This document shows, one piece after another, positions 53,120-61,121 of a stretch of 64,000 nt of DNA (position 1 is its first letter; every line of letters begins with the position of its first letter). Made by a program: the position numbers and the translations under genes. Origin of the DNA: Lewinellaceae bacterium (GTDB lineage Bacteria > Bacteroidota > Bacteroidia > Chitinophagales > Saprospiraceae); NCBI GenBank assembly GCA_016712415.1, contig JADJRC010000009.1, positions 219,948 to 283,947 of the forward strand. Reading direction: 5' to 3'. The notes under the pieces were generated by a model, which saw nothing but the letters and a program-made list of their open reading frames with translations, ran no database searches and had not been told where the DNA came from.

Positions 53120-53151
53120 CAAAGATAAAACGTCTTTCGCAGTTATTCAAC
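53120..53151 (-). promoter_or_regulatory. promoter of the BlaI/M56 operon
   Basis: On the minus strand GTTG (53148-53151), 20 bases, then TATCTTTG (53120-53127). Transcription should start near 53113, about 40 bases before the ATG. Confidence 0.65.
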
Positions 53152-53169
53152 TATTTAATAGGCTATTTG

Positions 53170-53183
53170 ACGTAAATTTACGT
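53170..53183. promoter_or_regulatory. candidate repressor operator
   Basis: ACGTAAATTTACGT is a perfect 14-bp palindrome, 19 bases upstream of the -33 element of the BlaI-type operon. BlaI-family repressors bind palindromes, so it is a candidate site. It sits in the 340-base gap shared with the RND gene. Confidence 0.45.
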
Positions 53184-53306
53184 TATATAATATAAGAAAT
53201 TGAAAAAGAGTATATTAGATTTTTTAAAAACCGCTCTGTTGTTCCACGATTTTTCCAAAAACCGATAGGGTTTCTAAGTTTTACCTACAGATTGCGCATA
53301 AAAAAA

Positions 53307-53350
53307 CCGCAGGTTCTTGCAGGATTGGCATAATGCTGCGAGAATCTGCG
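53307..53350 (+). other. hairpin in the RND gene leader
   Basis: CCGCAGGTTCTTGCAG (53307-53322) pairs with CTGCGAGAATCTGCGG (53335-53350), with two mismatched or wobble positions and a 12-base loop; a run of A precedes it. It lies 65 bases before the GTG start of the RND gene. Whether it controls that gene is not known. Confidence 0.5.
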
Positions 53351-53414
53351 GGAAGATTTTCTAGACAACTGCCCGTCCTGCTTAACTTGCCGCCCACCGT
53401 CTTTTCCATCCATC

Positions 53415-56400
53415 GTGAACATCACTGCACTATCCATACGCCGCCCCTCCCTCATCATCGTCGTCTTCGCTGTATTAACCTTTATGGGGGTGGCCAGCTA
53501 CTTCAGCCTGCCCATCGAGATGGTGCCGAAATTCAGCCCGCCGGTGGTGACCATCATCACGATCTACCCCGGCGCTTCGCCGTCGGAGGTGGAAAACACG
53601 GTGAGCAAGCCCATCGAAGACGCCATTTCTTCGCTCGAAGGTATCGAGCAGATACAGGTCGGCTCCCAGGAGAACTCGTCCTTTATCAGCGTTGAACTCA
53701 ACCAGGACGCCGACATCGACAAGTCGGTGCAGGAGATGCAGCGCAAGATCAACCAGATACAGTCTTCCTTTCCGAAGGAAGTGCGCACACCGGTCATCAA
53801 CAAATTTGCGCTGGATGAATTGCCCGTCGTTCGGCTCGCGGTAGCGGGCAATCTCACGGGAACGGCGTTTTACGACCTGGTCAAAAACCGCGTGGTGCCC
53901 GAGATCGCCCAACTCCAGGGCGTGGCGCAGGTGAGTGTGCTCGGCGGGGAAGAACGCGAGATCAAGATCAATATCAGCAGCGCCAGGCTTGAACAGTATG
54001 GATTATCACTGCTCCAGGTGGCGCAGGCGGTACAGGCAGCTAACCTCGACTTTCCCACGGGTAAAGTGACGGGTGCAGAAGGGCAGTTGCGCATTCGCCT
54101 GGCCGGCAAATTCCTCTCCCTCGACGATATCCGCAATCTGGTAGTGGGTAAAAGCAGGTTTGGCGCTTCCATCTATATCAAGGATATCGCCGAGGTACAG
54201 GATGGCATGCGCGACCAGGAAGTCATCTGCCGTACCGACGGGCAGCCCGCCGTGGGCCTCGTTATCCGCAAACAGGGAGACGCCAATGCGGTGGACATGG
54301 CAAATCTGGTGCTCGAAAGGATCAGGGTATTGGAAAAAACCTATGCCAAAGAGGGCTTGCATTTTCAGGTGGTGGCCAACAGCAGCACCTTCACCAAGGC
54401 CGCTACCGATGCAGTAATCCACGACCTGTTTATCGCCGTGCTGCTCGTGGCGCTGGTTATGCTCCTGTTCCTGCACAGCCTGCGCAACGCGCTGATCGTA
54501 CTGGTGTCGATACCCACCTCTATCGTCAGCACCTTCGTGATGATGAAAATATTCGGGTATTCGCTCAACCTGTTGTCGCTGCTCGGCCTGTCGCTGGCGA
54601 TCGGTATTCTCGTCGACGACGCCATTGTGGTGATCGAAAACATTTACCGCCACCTGGAAATGGGCAAAAACCGCGTTCAGGCTTCTTACGACGGCCGCGT
54701 GGAGATCGGCTTCACAGCGGTCAGCATTACCCTGGTCGACGTGGTGGTTTTTCTGCCCATCATTCTTTCGGTGGGCATGGTGCCCAACCTGCTCCGCCAG
54801 TTCTGCATGACGGTGCTGACCAGTACCCTGATGTCGCTGTTCGTATCATTCACGCTGGTGCCGTGGCTGACCTCGCGTTTTGCCAAGGTGTACCGGTTCA
54901 AGGGCAGCAATATCGCCGGGCGCATCGTATTGCGCTTCGAACATTTCCTGGAATGGCTGTCCGACGGCTTTGTGAGCGTACTCGGCTGGGCACTGCGCGA
55001 CTGGAAAACGAGGGCGGCCACCCTGCTGATCGCTACGGGGTTGTTTTTCGGCTCCTTTCTGCTGCTCACGAAAGGATATATTGGCAATGCCTTTTTCGAT
55101 ACCGGCGAACGCGGCGAGTTCCTGCTTGAGATCGAACTGCCCAAAGACGCCGCGTTGCGGCAGACCAACGAGGTAACCCGGCAGGTGGAAGCCTGGCTGC
55201 GGCAGCAGCCCGACGTGGTGCGCACCTTTTCCACCGTAGGTACCAATAACAAATCCTTCGGCCTGAACACGCCCTATTTTGCCGAAATACAGGTTTTTCT
55301 GACGCCATTCGGCGAAACGCGCAAGGAGCCCACCGTCGTGTACGCCCGAAAAGCCAAGGTAAAACTGGAAGAACTGATCGCCGGCGCGAAAATCAAAGCC
55401 TCGCCCATCGATATCGTGGGCTTGTCGTTTTCACCCATTGAGATCATGCTCAACGGCCCCGACCTCGACAGCCTGCTGGCGCTGTCGGACCGTGTGGAAC
55501 GCGAAATGGCGGCCGTGCCCGGCTGTGTCGAGATCACACCCACTGTGCAGGGCGGCAACCCGGAAGTGCGGGTGGAAGTCAACCGCCAGCGTATGGCCGA
55601 CTACGGGCTCGCCATGGCGCAGGTGGGGCTTACGCTGCAAACCGCCTTCAGCGGCAATAGCGATGCCCAATATCGCGACGGCGATTACGAGTACCCGATC
55701 CGTATCGGACTGGATGCCTTCGACCGGCGCAGCGCCGACGATATCCGCAGTCTGTCGTTCGTCAACCCGCTGGGCAACACGGTCTATCTCAAACAATTCG
55801 CCGATATCCGCGAAAGCACGGCGCCCACTCGCCTCGAACGCCGCGACCGCGTGACCTCCGTCATGCTCACGGCACAGGTGATCGGTCGTCCGAACGGTTC
55901 CGTCAGCCGCGATATCAAGGCCAGGCTCGACGCCATGCCCCTGCCTCCGAGCACGGAGATCAAGTACGGCGGTGATCTGAAACGGCAGGAACAGGGCATC
56001 GGCACCCTGGGTTTTGCCTTGTGGGCGTCGTTGGTGCTCGTTTACCTCATCATGGTGGCGTTGTACGACAACTGGATGTATCCGCTGGTGGTGCTGTTCT
56101 CCATCCCGCTGTCGATCATCGGCGCTTTCCTGGCGCTGGCGCTGGCGCGCGAGAACCTGACCGTATTCACAGGCCTGGGCCTGTTGATGCTTGTCGGGCT
56201 GGTCGGGAAAAACGCCATTCTTGTGGTTGATTTTGCCAACCACTTGCGCGAGCGCGGCACACCCCTGCGCGAGTCGCTGCTTCAGGCCACCAAACTCCGC
56301 TTCCGGCCGGTCCTGATGACCAATATCGCCATGGTGATCGGCTTGCTGCCCATCGCGCTGGCCCAGGGCGCCGGCGCCGACTGGAAAAACGGGCTGGCCT

Positions 56401-56534
56401 GGGCTATTATCGGGGGATTGAACTCTTCGATGTTCCTGTCGCTGATCGTGGTGCCGGTGGTGTACTGGCTGTTTGACCGGGGACTGGAGCGGCTGGGTTT
56501 GGGAAAAAGGGAGAAAGTGGAGTTGGAGGAGTGA
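53415..56534 (+). CDS. RND efflux transporter permease (AcrB/HAE-type)
   Basis: A 1039-residue protein with the 12-helix RND layout: an N-terminal helix (PSLIIVVFAVLTFMGVASYF), a large periplasmic loop, the proton-relay helix LSLAIGILVDDAIVVIENIY, then a second loop and helices up to LIVVPVVYWLFDRGL. It uses a GTG start. Members expel drugs or other hydrophobic compounds with a membrane-fusion protein and an outer-membrane channel; neither partner gene is next to it here. It may use partners encoded elsewhere, or act alone. It diverges from the BlaI/M56 operon. Confidence 0.92.
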   Translation: MNITALSIRRPSLIIVVFAVLTFMGVASYFSLPIEMVPKFSPPVVTIITIYPGASPSEVENTVSKPIEDAISSLEGIEQIQVGSQENSSFISVELNQDADIDKSVQEMQRKINQIQSSFPKEVRTPVINKFALDELPVVRLAVAGNLTGTAFYDLVKNRVVPEIAQLQGVAQVSVLGGEEREIKINISSARLEQYGLSLLQVAQAVQAANLDFPTGKVTGAEGQLRIRLAGKFLSLDDIRNLVVGKSRFGASIYIKDIAEVQDGMRDQEVICRTDGQPAVGLVIRKQGDANAVDMANLVLERIRVLEKTYAKEGLHFQVVANSSTFTKAATDAVIHDLFIAVLLVALVMLLFLHSLRNALIVLVSIPTSIVSTFVMMKIFGYSLNLLSLLGLSLAIGILVDDAIVVIENIYRHLEMGKNRVQASYDGRVEIGFTAVSITLVDVVVFLPIILSVGMVPNLLRQFCMTVLTSTLMSLFVSFTLVPWLTSRFAKVYRFKGSNIAGRIVLRFEHFLEWLSDGFVSVLGWALRDWKTRAATLLIATGLFFGSFLLLTKGYIGNAFFDTGERGEFLLEIELPKDAALRQTNEVTRQVEAWLRQQPDVVRTFSTVGTNNKSFGLNTPYFAEIQVFLTPFGETRKEPTVVYARKAKVKLEELIAGAKIKASPIDIVGLSFSPIEIMLNGPDLDSLLALSDRVEREMAAVPGCVEITPTVQGGNPEVRVEVNRQRMADYGLAMAQVGLTLQTAFSGNSDAQYRDGDYEYPIRIGLDAFDRRSADDIRSLSFVNPLGNTVYLKQFADIRESTAPTRLERRDRVTSVMLTAQVIGRPNGSVSRDIKARLDAMPLPPSTEIKYGGDLKRQEQGIGTLGFALWASLVLVYLIMVALYDNWMYPLVVLFSIPLSIIGAFLALALARENLTVFTGLGLLMLVGLVGKNAILVVDFANHLRERGTPLRESLLQATKLRFRPVLMTNIAMVIGLLPIALAQGAGADWKNGLAWAIIGGLNSSMFLSLIVVPVVYWLFDRGLERLGLGKREKVELEE

Positions 56535-56541
56535 GGGCACA

Positions 56542-56605
56542 GTACAACGGACTTCCAAGTCCGTTGCGCACACGCAGACATGACGGACTTGGAAGTCCGT
56601 GGTAC
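56542..56605. repeat. pair of REP-like palindromes in inverted orientation
   Basis: Two hairpins, 56545-56566 (CAACGGACTT, CC, AAGTCCGTTG) and 56583-56600 (ACGGACTT, GG, AAGTCCGT), are reverse complements of each other. GTAC stands at both outer edges (56542-56545 and 56602-56605). This is the layout of paired REP elements (BIME-like). It lies between the convergent RND and alaS genes. Confidence 0.8.
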
Positions 56606-56623
56606 ATGTATAGCCGTTGTAAA

Positions 56624-59287
56624 CTACCCCAAATACCCCTTTACGGCATCCACTGCTTCCTGCAAGCGGCTTGCGTCGCTGCCGCCTGCCGTGGCGAAAA
56701 ACGGCTGACCGCCGCCGCCGCCCTTGAGGAATTTCTGCGCCAGTTCGCGCACGATCGTCCCGGCGTTCAGGCCTTTTTCCTTGACCAGGTTATCGCTTAT
56801 GCGAACCGTCAGCAGGGGTTTGTCGTTGGCCACTGAGCCGAAGGCAATGACAGCATCGCCCAGTTCGCGTTCGAGTTCGAAGGCCAGGGTTTTGACGGCA
56901 TTGGCGTCGCCGACGGGCAGCACGGCAGCGATGAAATTGACCCCGCCCACATTGACGGCATTGGCACGCAAGCCTTCACGCAGACCGCCGGCCTGCTCCT
57001 GTACCAGGCGTTCGATCTCTTTTTGCAGGCGTTTGTTGTCTTCCTGCAGCGATTCCACGGCTTTTGCCAAATCCTTGGCTTTCAGCGTATTCTTGATAGC
57101 CGATACTTCTTTTTCCATATCGGCGACGTATGCTTCGGCGCCTTTGGCCGTCACCGCTTCCACGCGGCGCACACCGGCGGCAACGGCTGTTTCGGCGGTG
57201 ATCTTGAAGAAGCCGATCTGGCCGGTCTGTTTTACGTGGCAGCCGCCGCAGAGTTCGCGCGAGTAAGCGGGGTCGAAGGTGATCATGCGCACCGTTTCGC
57301 CGTATTTTTCACCGAACAACATCATGGCGCCCGACTTTTTGGCCTCCTCGATGGGGAGTTGCCGCGCTTCGTCGAGGGCGATGTTTTCGCGTATTTTTTC
57401 GTTAACCAGTCGCTCCACATGCGCGATTTCCTCGTCGGTCATTTTCTGGAAATGCTGGAAGTCGAAGCGCAGCGTCTCGTGGTCGAGGTACGAACCTTTT
57501 TGTTGTACGTGAGTACCCAATACACGGCGCAACGCGGCGTGCAGCAGGTGCGTGGCCGAGTGGTTGCTTTCGGTCAGGTGGCGCTTCCAGCCATCCACCG
57601 CACATTCTACCGTGCGGTCCATAACAAACTCCGGCAGCCGGTCGACGATGTGGATCACCAGGTCATTCTCTTTTTTGGTGTCGAGCACGCGTATCTTTTC
57701 GTTTGGGCCGAAGGTCATGTATCCCGTATCGCCTACCTGGCCACCGCCCTCGGGGTAGAACGGCGTGCGGTTGAGTACGATCTGGTATTGCGGCTGGCCC
57801 TTGAGCATAACCGTGCGGTGCTTGACCACTTTGGCGTCGGTTATTTCCAACTGGTCATAGCCGACAAACTCGACACCCTTGCTGTCGCGCAGCACCACCC
57901 AGTCGCCGACTTCCTTGGCGGCATCCTTCCGGGAGCGGCTTTTCTGCTCCTGCAGGGCAGTATCGAAACCTTTTTCGTCGACACTCCAGCCATTTTCGCG
58001 GGCGAGCAGTTGGGTGAGGTCGAAAGGGAAACCGTAGGTGTCGAACAGTTCGAAAGCCTGCTGCCCCGTCACGGTATTGTTTTGAATATCAATATTTTCA
58101 ATACGTTTCAGGCCCGATTCCAGCGTGCGCAAAAAGCCTTTTTCTTCTTCCAGTACCACCCGCGACACAAAATCGACCTGTGCCTTAGCTCGGGAAAAAC
58201 ATCGCGGAATTCCTCTGCCAGGATGGGCACCATGCGGAACATCACCGGGTCTTTTTGTCCGAGGAAGGAATAATAGTAGCGCACGGCCCGGCGCAGGATG
58301 CGGCGGATGACATAGCCGGCGCCTGTGTTGGAGGGCATTTCGCCGTCGGCGATGGTGAAACTCACTGCCCGCAGGTGGTCGGCGACCACGCGCATGGCCA
58401 CGTCGCTTTTGAGCCAGGCGCCCTCGCCGCCGCCCGCCGCTACAGGAGCGGGCGGATAAGTGCCTTCATAGCGGTGGCCAGTGGCATTTTCGAGGAAAGT
58501 AAACAGCGGGCGCCAGAGGTCGGTGTCGTAATTCGACGCCGAGCCCTGGACGGCGCGACAGAGGCGTTCGAAGCCCATGCCTGTATCTACTGATTTGGCG
58601 GGAAGTTCGTCGAGCGAGCCGTCGGCTTTGCGGTTGAACTCCATGAACACGTTGTTCCACACCTCGATCACATTGGGGTCGTCGTTGTTGACGAGCAGTT
58701 TCCCGTCCGTTTTGGCGCGTTCGGCGTCGGTGCGGAGGTCGACGTGGATTTCAGAGCCAGGGGCCGCAGGGGCCCTGATCGCCCATTTCCCAGAAATTCT
58801 CCTTTTTGCCGAAAGCGAGAATGCGGTCTTCGGCGATATATTTTTTCCACTCGTCGAAGGCTTCCTGGTCGAAGGGCAGTTTTTCCTTTTCGTCGCCCTT
58901 GAAAACGGACACGTAGAGCCGGTCTTTGGGGATTTTATACACCTCCGTCAGCAGTTCCCAGGACCATTCAATGGCTTCCTTTTTAAAATAATCGCCGAAC
59001 GACCAGTTGCCCAGCATCTCGAACATGGTGTGGTGGTAGCCGTCGAAACCCACGTCTTCGAGGTCGTTATGTTTACCCGACACGCGCAGGCATTTTTGGG
59101 TATCGGCCACACGCTTTGAGGGCGGCGCCTGGTTGCCGAGGAAAAAATCCTTGAGCGGCGCCATGCCGGAGTTGATGAACAGCAGGGTAGGGTCGCTCTT
59201 GGCCACGATGGGCGCGGAGGCTATGATCTTGTGCGCTTTGGAAGCGAAAAAGTCGAGGAATTGGCGGCGGATGTCGCGGGAAGTCAT
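56624..59287 (-). CDS. alaS: alanine--tRNA ligase (two frameshifts)
   Basis: Three frames together give full-length AlaRS. It starts MTSRDIRRQFLDFFASKAHK (ATG at 59287) and has class II motifs (SDPTLLFINSGM, FGDYFKKEAIEW, FERLCRAVQG). Then come the tRNA-recognition helices (RRILRRAVRYYY), the editing domain zinc ligands (HSATHLLHAAL and CGGCH), and the DHHA1 domain ending DASRLQEAVDAVKGYLG. Breaks are at about 58757-58758, where one extra C turns PCSEIHVD into PWL-stop, and about 58190, where one A is lacking so that ELKAQVDFVSR becomes ELRHRSILCR. The gene is essential, so these are most likely sequencing errors. A short plus-strand convergent gap contains REP-like palindromes. Confidence 0.9.
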
Positions 59288-59338
59288 TGATACTGAGTTG
59301 AAACGTTGATACATACAGGGTTTTTGGGAAAAGAGGCG

Positions 59339-59346
59339 CAAAGTTA
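59339..59346 (-). promoter_or_regulatory. -7 box for alaS
   Basis: TAACTTTG on the minus strand, 52 bases before the ATG. The same TAACTTTG also occurs at 59378-59385, overlapping the end of the deformylase-like gene. No -33 element is clear for either. Confidence 0.45.
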
Positions 59347-59382
59347 GGGGGTTTTTGGAAAAGATGATCTCGAATAACAAAG

Positions 59383-59886
59383 TTACCCCCGCCACCGAAA
59401 CCCCTTCCCATCCACCGCCCGCATGGTGCACAGCACCCCTTCCAAATGATCGTACTCGTGCTGGATCAATTCCGACAGGTCGTTGGCAACCGCCCATAAC
59501 TGAGGCGCCCAGTTTTCATCCAGGTACGCCACTGTAAGGCTCCGGTGTCGCTTTACCCGTACCAGCAGGTTGGGAAAACACATGCAGTCGTCCCATAACT
59601 CGAACATGTCCGCGCTTGGTTCCCTGATCTCCGGGTTGATGAGCACCCGCGGCCGGTCGGTATCCAGATAGATCAGCCGTTTCATGTAGCCGAGTTGCGG
59701 CGCAGCAATGCCGCGACCGAAGTGGTATTTCGCCCGCACCTCGTCCATGACCTGCCGCAGGTCGGCAATTATTTGAGGAATTTCATCCCGGTCTGCTTCA
59801 GACAAGGGGGCACAGCGCTCGTACAGCCTCGGGTCGCCGAGCAGGAGCAGGTCGGAGAGGTGTTTGGCGGGAGACGGCAAAATCAT
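59383..59886 (-). CDS. peptide deformylase-like protein
   Basis: A 167-residue protein with the three deformylase motifs: GRGIAAPQ (residues 57-64), DDCMCFPN (99-106; usually EGCLS), and QHEYDHLEG (142-150). The metal ligands Cys101, His143 and His147 are all kept. The second motif has Asp for the Gly and Cys for the Ser, as in divergent deformylases of several bacteria. It removes the formyl group from new proteins, or may be a second, specialised copy. The normal def gene is not in the window. A TGATGAA microsatellite lies directly upstream of its start. Confidence 0.8.
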   Translation of the reverse strand: MILPSPAKHLSDLLLLGDPRLYERCAPLSEADRDEIPQIIADLRQVMDEVRAKYHFGRGIAAPQLGYMKRLIYLDTDRPRVLINPEIREPSADMFELWDDCMCFPNLLVRVKRHRSLTVAYLDENWAPQLWAVANDLSELIQHEYDHLEGVLCTMRAVDGKGFRWRG

Positions 59887-59891
59887 TTTTT

Positions 59892-59976
<85 letters not shown>

Positions 59977-60061
59977 GGGTTAAATGGAGGTTTTTAAGGT
60001 TTTGATAAACAGCGGGTTAATGTTTTTTTGATCGAATTTTTCAAAGAAATTTCTGTCGGGG

Positions 60062-60094
60062 CTTGTTTCTGAAAATCTATTCATCGTATATTTG
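60062..60094 (+). promoter_or_regulatory. promoter of the arsenic locus
   Basis: CTTG (60062-60065), 21 bases, then TATATTTG (60087-60094), 20 bases before the arsM ATG. The -7 box lies in an imperfect palindrome, ATCGTATATTTGCGAT, which could bind a repressor; no ArsR gene is visible in the window. Confidence 0.6.
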
Positions 60095-60114
60095 CGATAT
60101 AAAATGATTAAGCA

Positions 60115-61011
60115 ATGAATAACGACACACTTCTCAAGAATCTTGTTCGCGAAAAATACAGCGAAATCGCGGAACAGGACAAGCACACCAACGAAACCAC
60201 CTGCTGCGGCGCCGGCGCCACAGGCGGCACCTACACCATCATGGCCGACAGTTATGCCAGTCTGCCCGGCTACAACCCCGATGCCGACCTGGGTTTGGGT
60301 TGCGGCCTGCCGACCGAATTTGCCAGGATACAGCCCGGCGACACAGTGCTCGACCTCGGTTCGGGCGCCGGCAACGACTGTTTCGTGGCCCGCGCCGAAA
60401 CGGGCGAAACGGGCAAGGTCATCGGTGTGGATTTCACCCCTGCTATGATCCGTAAAGCCCGAATGAACGCCGAAAAAAGGGGTTTCAACAACGTCGAGTT
60501 CCGGCAGGGTGACATCGAAGACCTGCCCGTAAATGATGCCTCGGTCGATGTGGTGGTCAGCAATTGCGTGCTCAACCTGGTGCCCGGCAAGGCAAAGGTC
60601 TTTGGCGAAATTGCCCGGGTGCTGCGTCCCGGAGGCCATTTCAGTATCTCCGACATCGTGCTCCGGGGCGAATTGCCCGATACACTCCGCAATGCCGCCG
60701 AAATGTATGCCGGCTGCGTATCCGGCGCGATACAGATGGACGAATATCTTGCACTGGCACGGGAAGCGGGTTTCGACAACCTGACCGTCCAGAAACAAAA
60801 ACCCATCCTGATCCCGGATCATATCCTGCTGGAATACCTGACGGAAGAACAACTGCACACATTTGCGGCTTCCGGAACGGGTATTTTCAGTATCACTGTT
60901 TACGCCGAAAAGCCGGGCGAAAAACCGGAACGTACCGAAAAAGCAAAAGTCAACCTGGCTGACCTGCCCCAGGCCAAAGCTTGCTGCGAACCGGGAAGCG
61001 GTTGTTGTTGA
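60115..61011 (+). CDS. arsM: arsenite methyltransferase
   Basis: A 298-residue class I methyltransferase. It carries the ArsM N-terminal Cys pair (TTCCGAG, C30-C31), the linker YNPDADLGLGCGLPT (C63), motif I VLDLGSGAGNDCF, then GVDFTPAMIRKAR. The arsenic-binding cysteines are in VVVSNCVLNL (C151) and MYAGCVSGA (C201), 50 residues apart as in characterised ArsM. The C-terminus ends CCEPGSGCC, which may help bind arsenite. The enzyme methylates As(III) to mono- and dimethyl forms with SAM. It is first in a plus-strand run with the TonB receptor, DinB-like and ACR3-type genes. Confidence 0.92.
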   Translation: MNNDTLLKNLVREKYSEIAEQDKHTNETTCCGAGATGGTYTIMADSYASLPGYNPDADLGLGCGLPTEFARIQPGDTVLDLGSGAGNDCFVARAETGETGKVIGVDFTPAMIRKARMNAEKRGFNNVEFRQGDIEDLPVNDASVDVVVSNCVLNLVPGKAKVFGEIARVLRPGGHFSISDIVLRGELPDTLRNAAEMYAGCVSGAIQMDEYLALAREAGFDNLTVQKQKPILIPDHILLEYLTEEQLHTFAASGTGIFSITVYAEKPGEKPERTEKAKVNLADLPQAKACCEPGSGCC

Positions 61012-61121
61012 CCGATGTGGAACGGCGGCACGGGTCTCCCCGGGTTCCAGTGCCGCCGTCGCATTTCCGACAATCCGCCCCCGACAACCGCGCCACTACA
61101 AAAACGACAATACCAGTTCGC

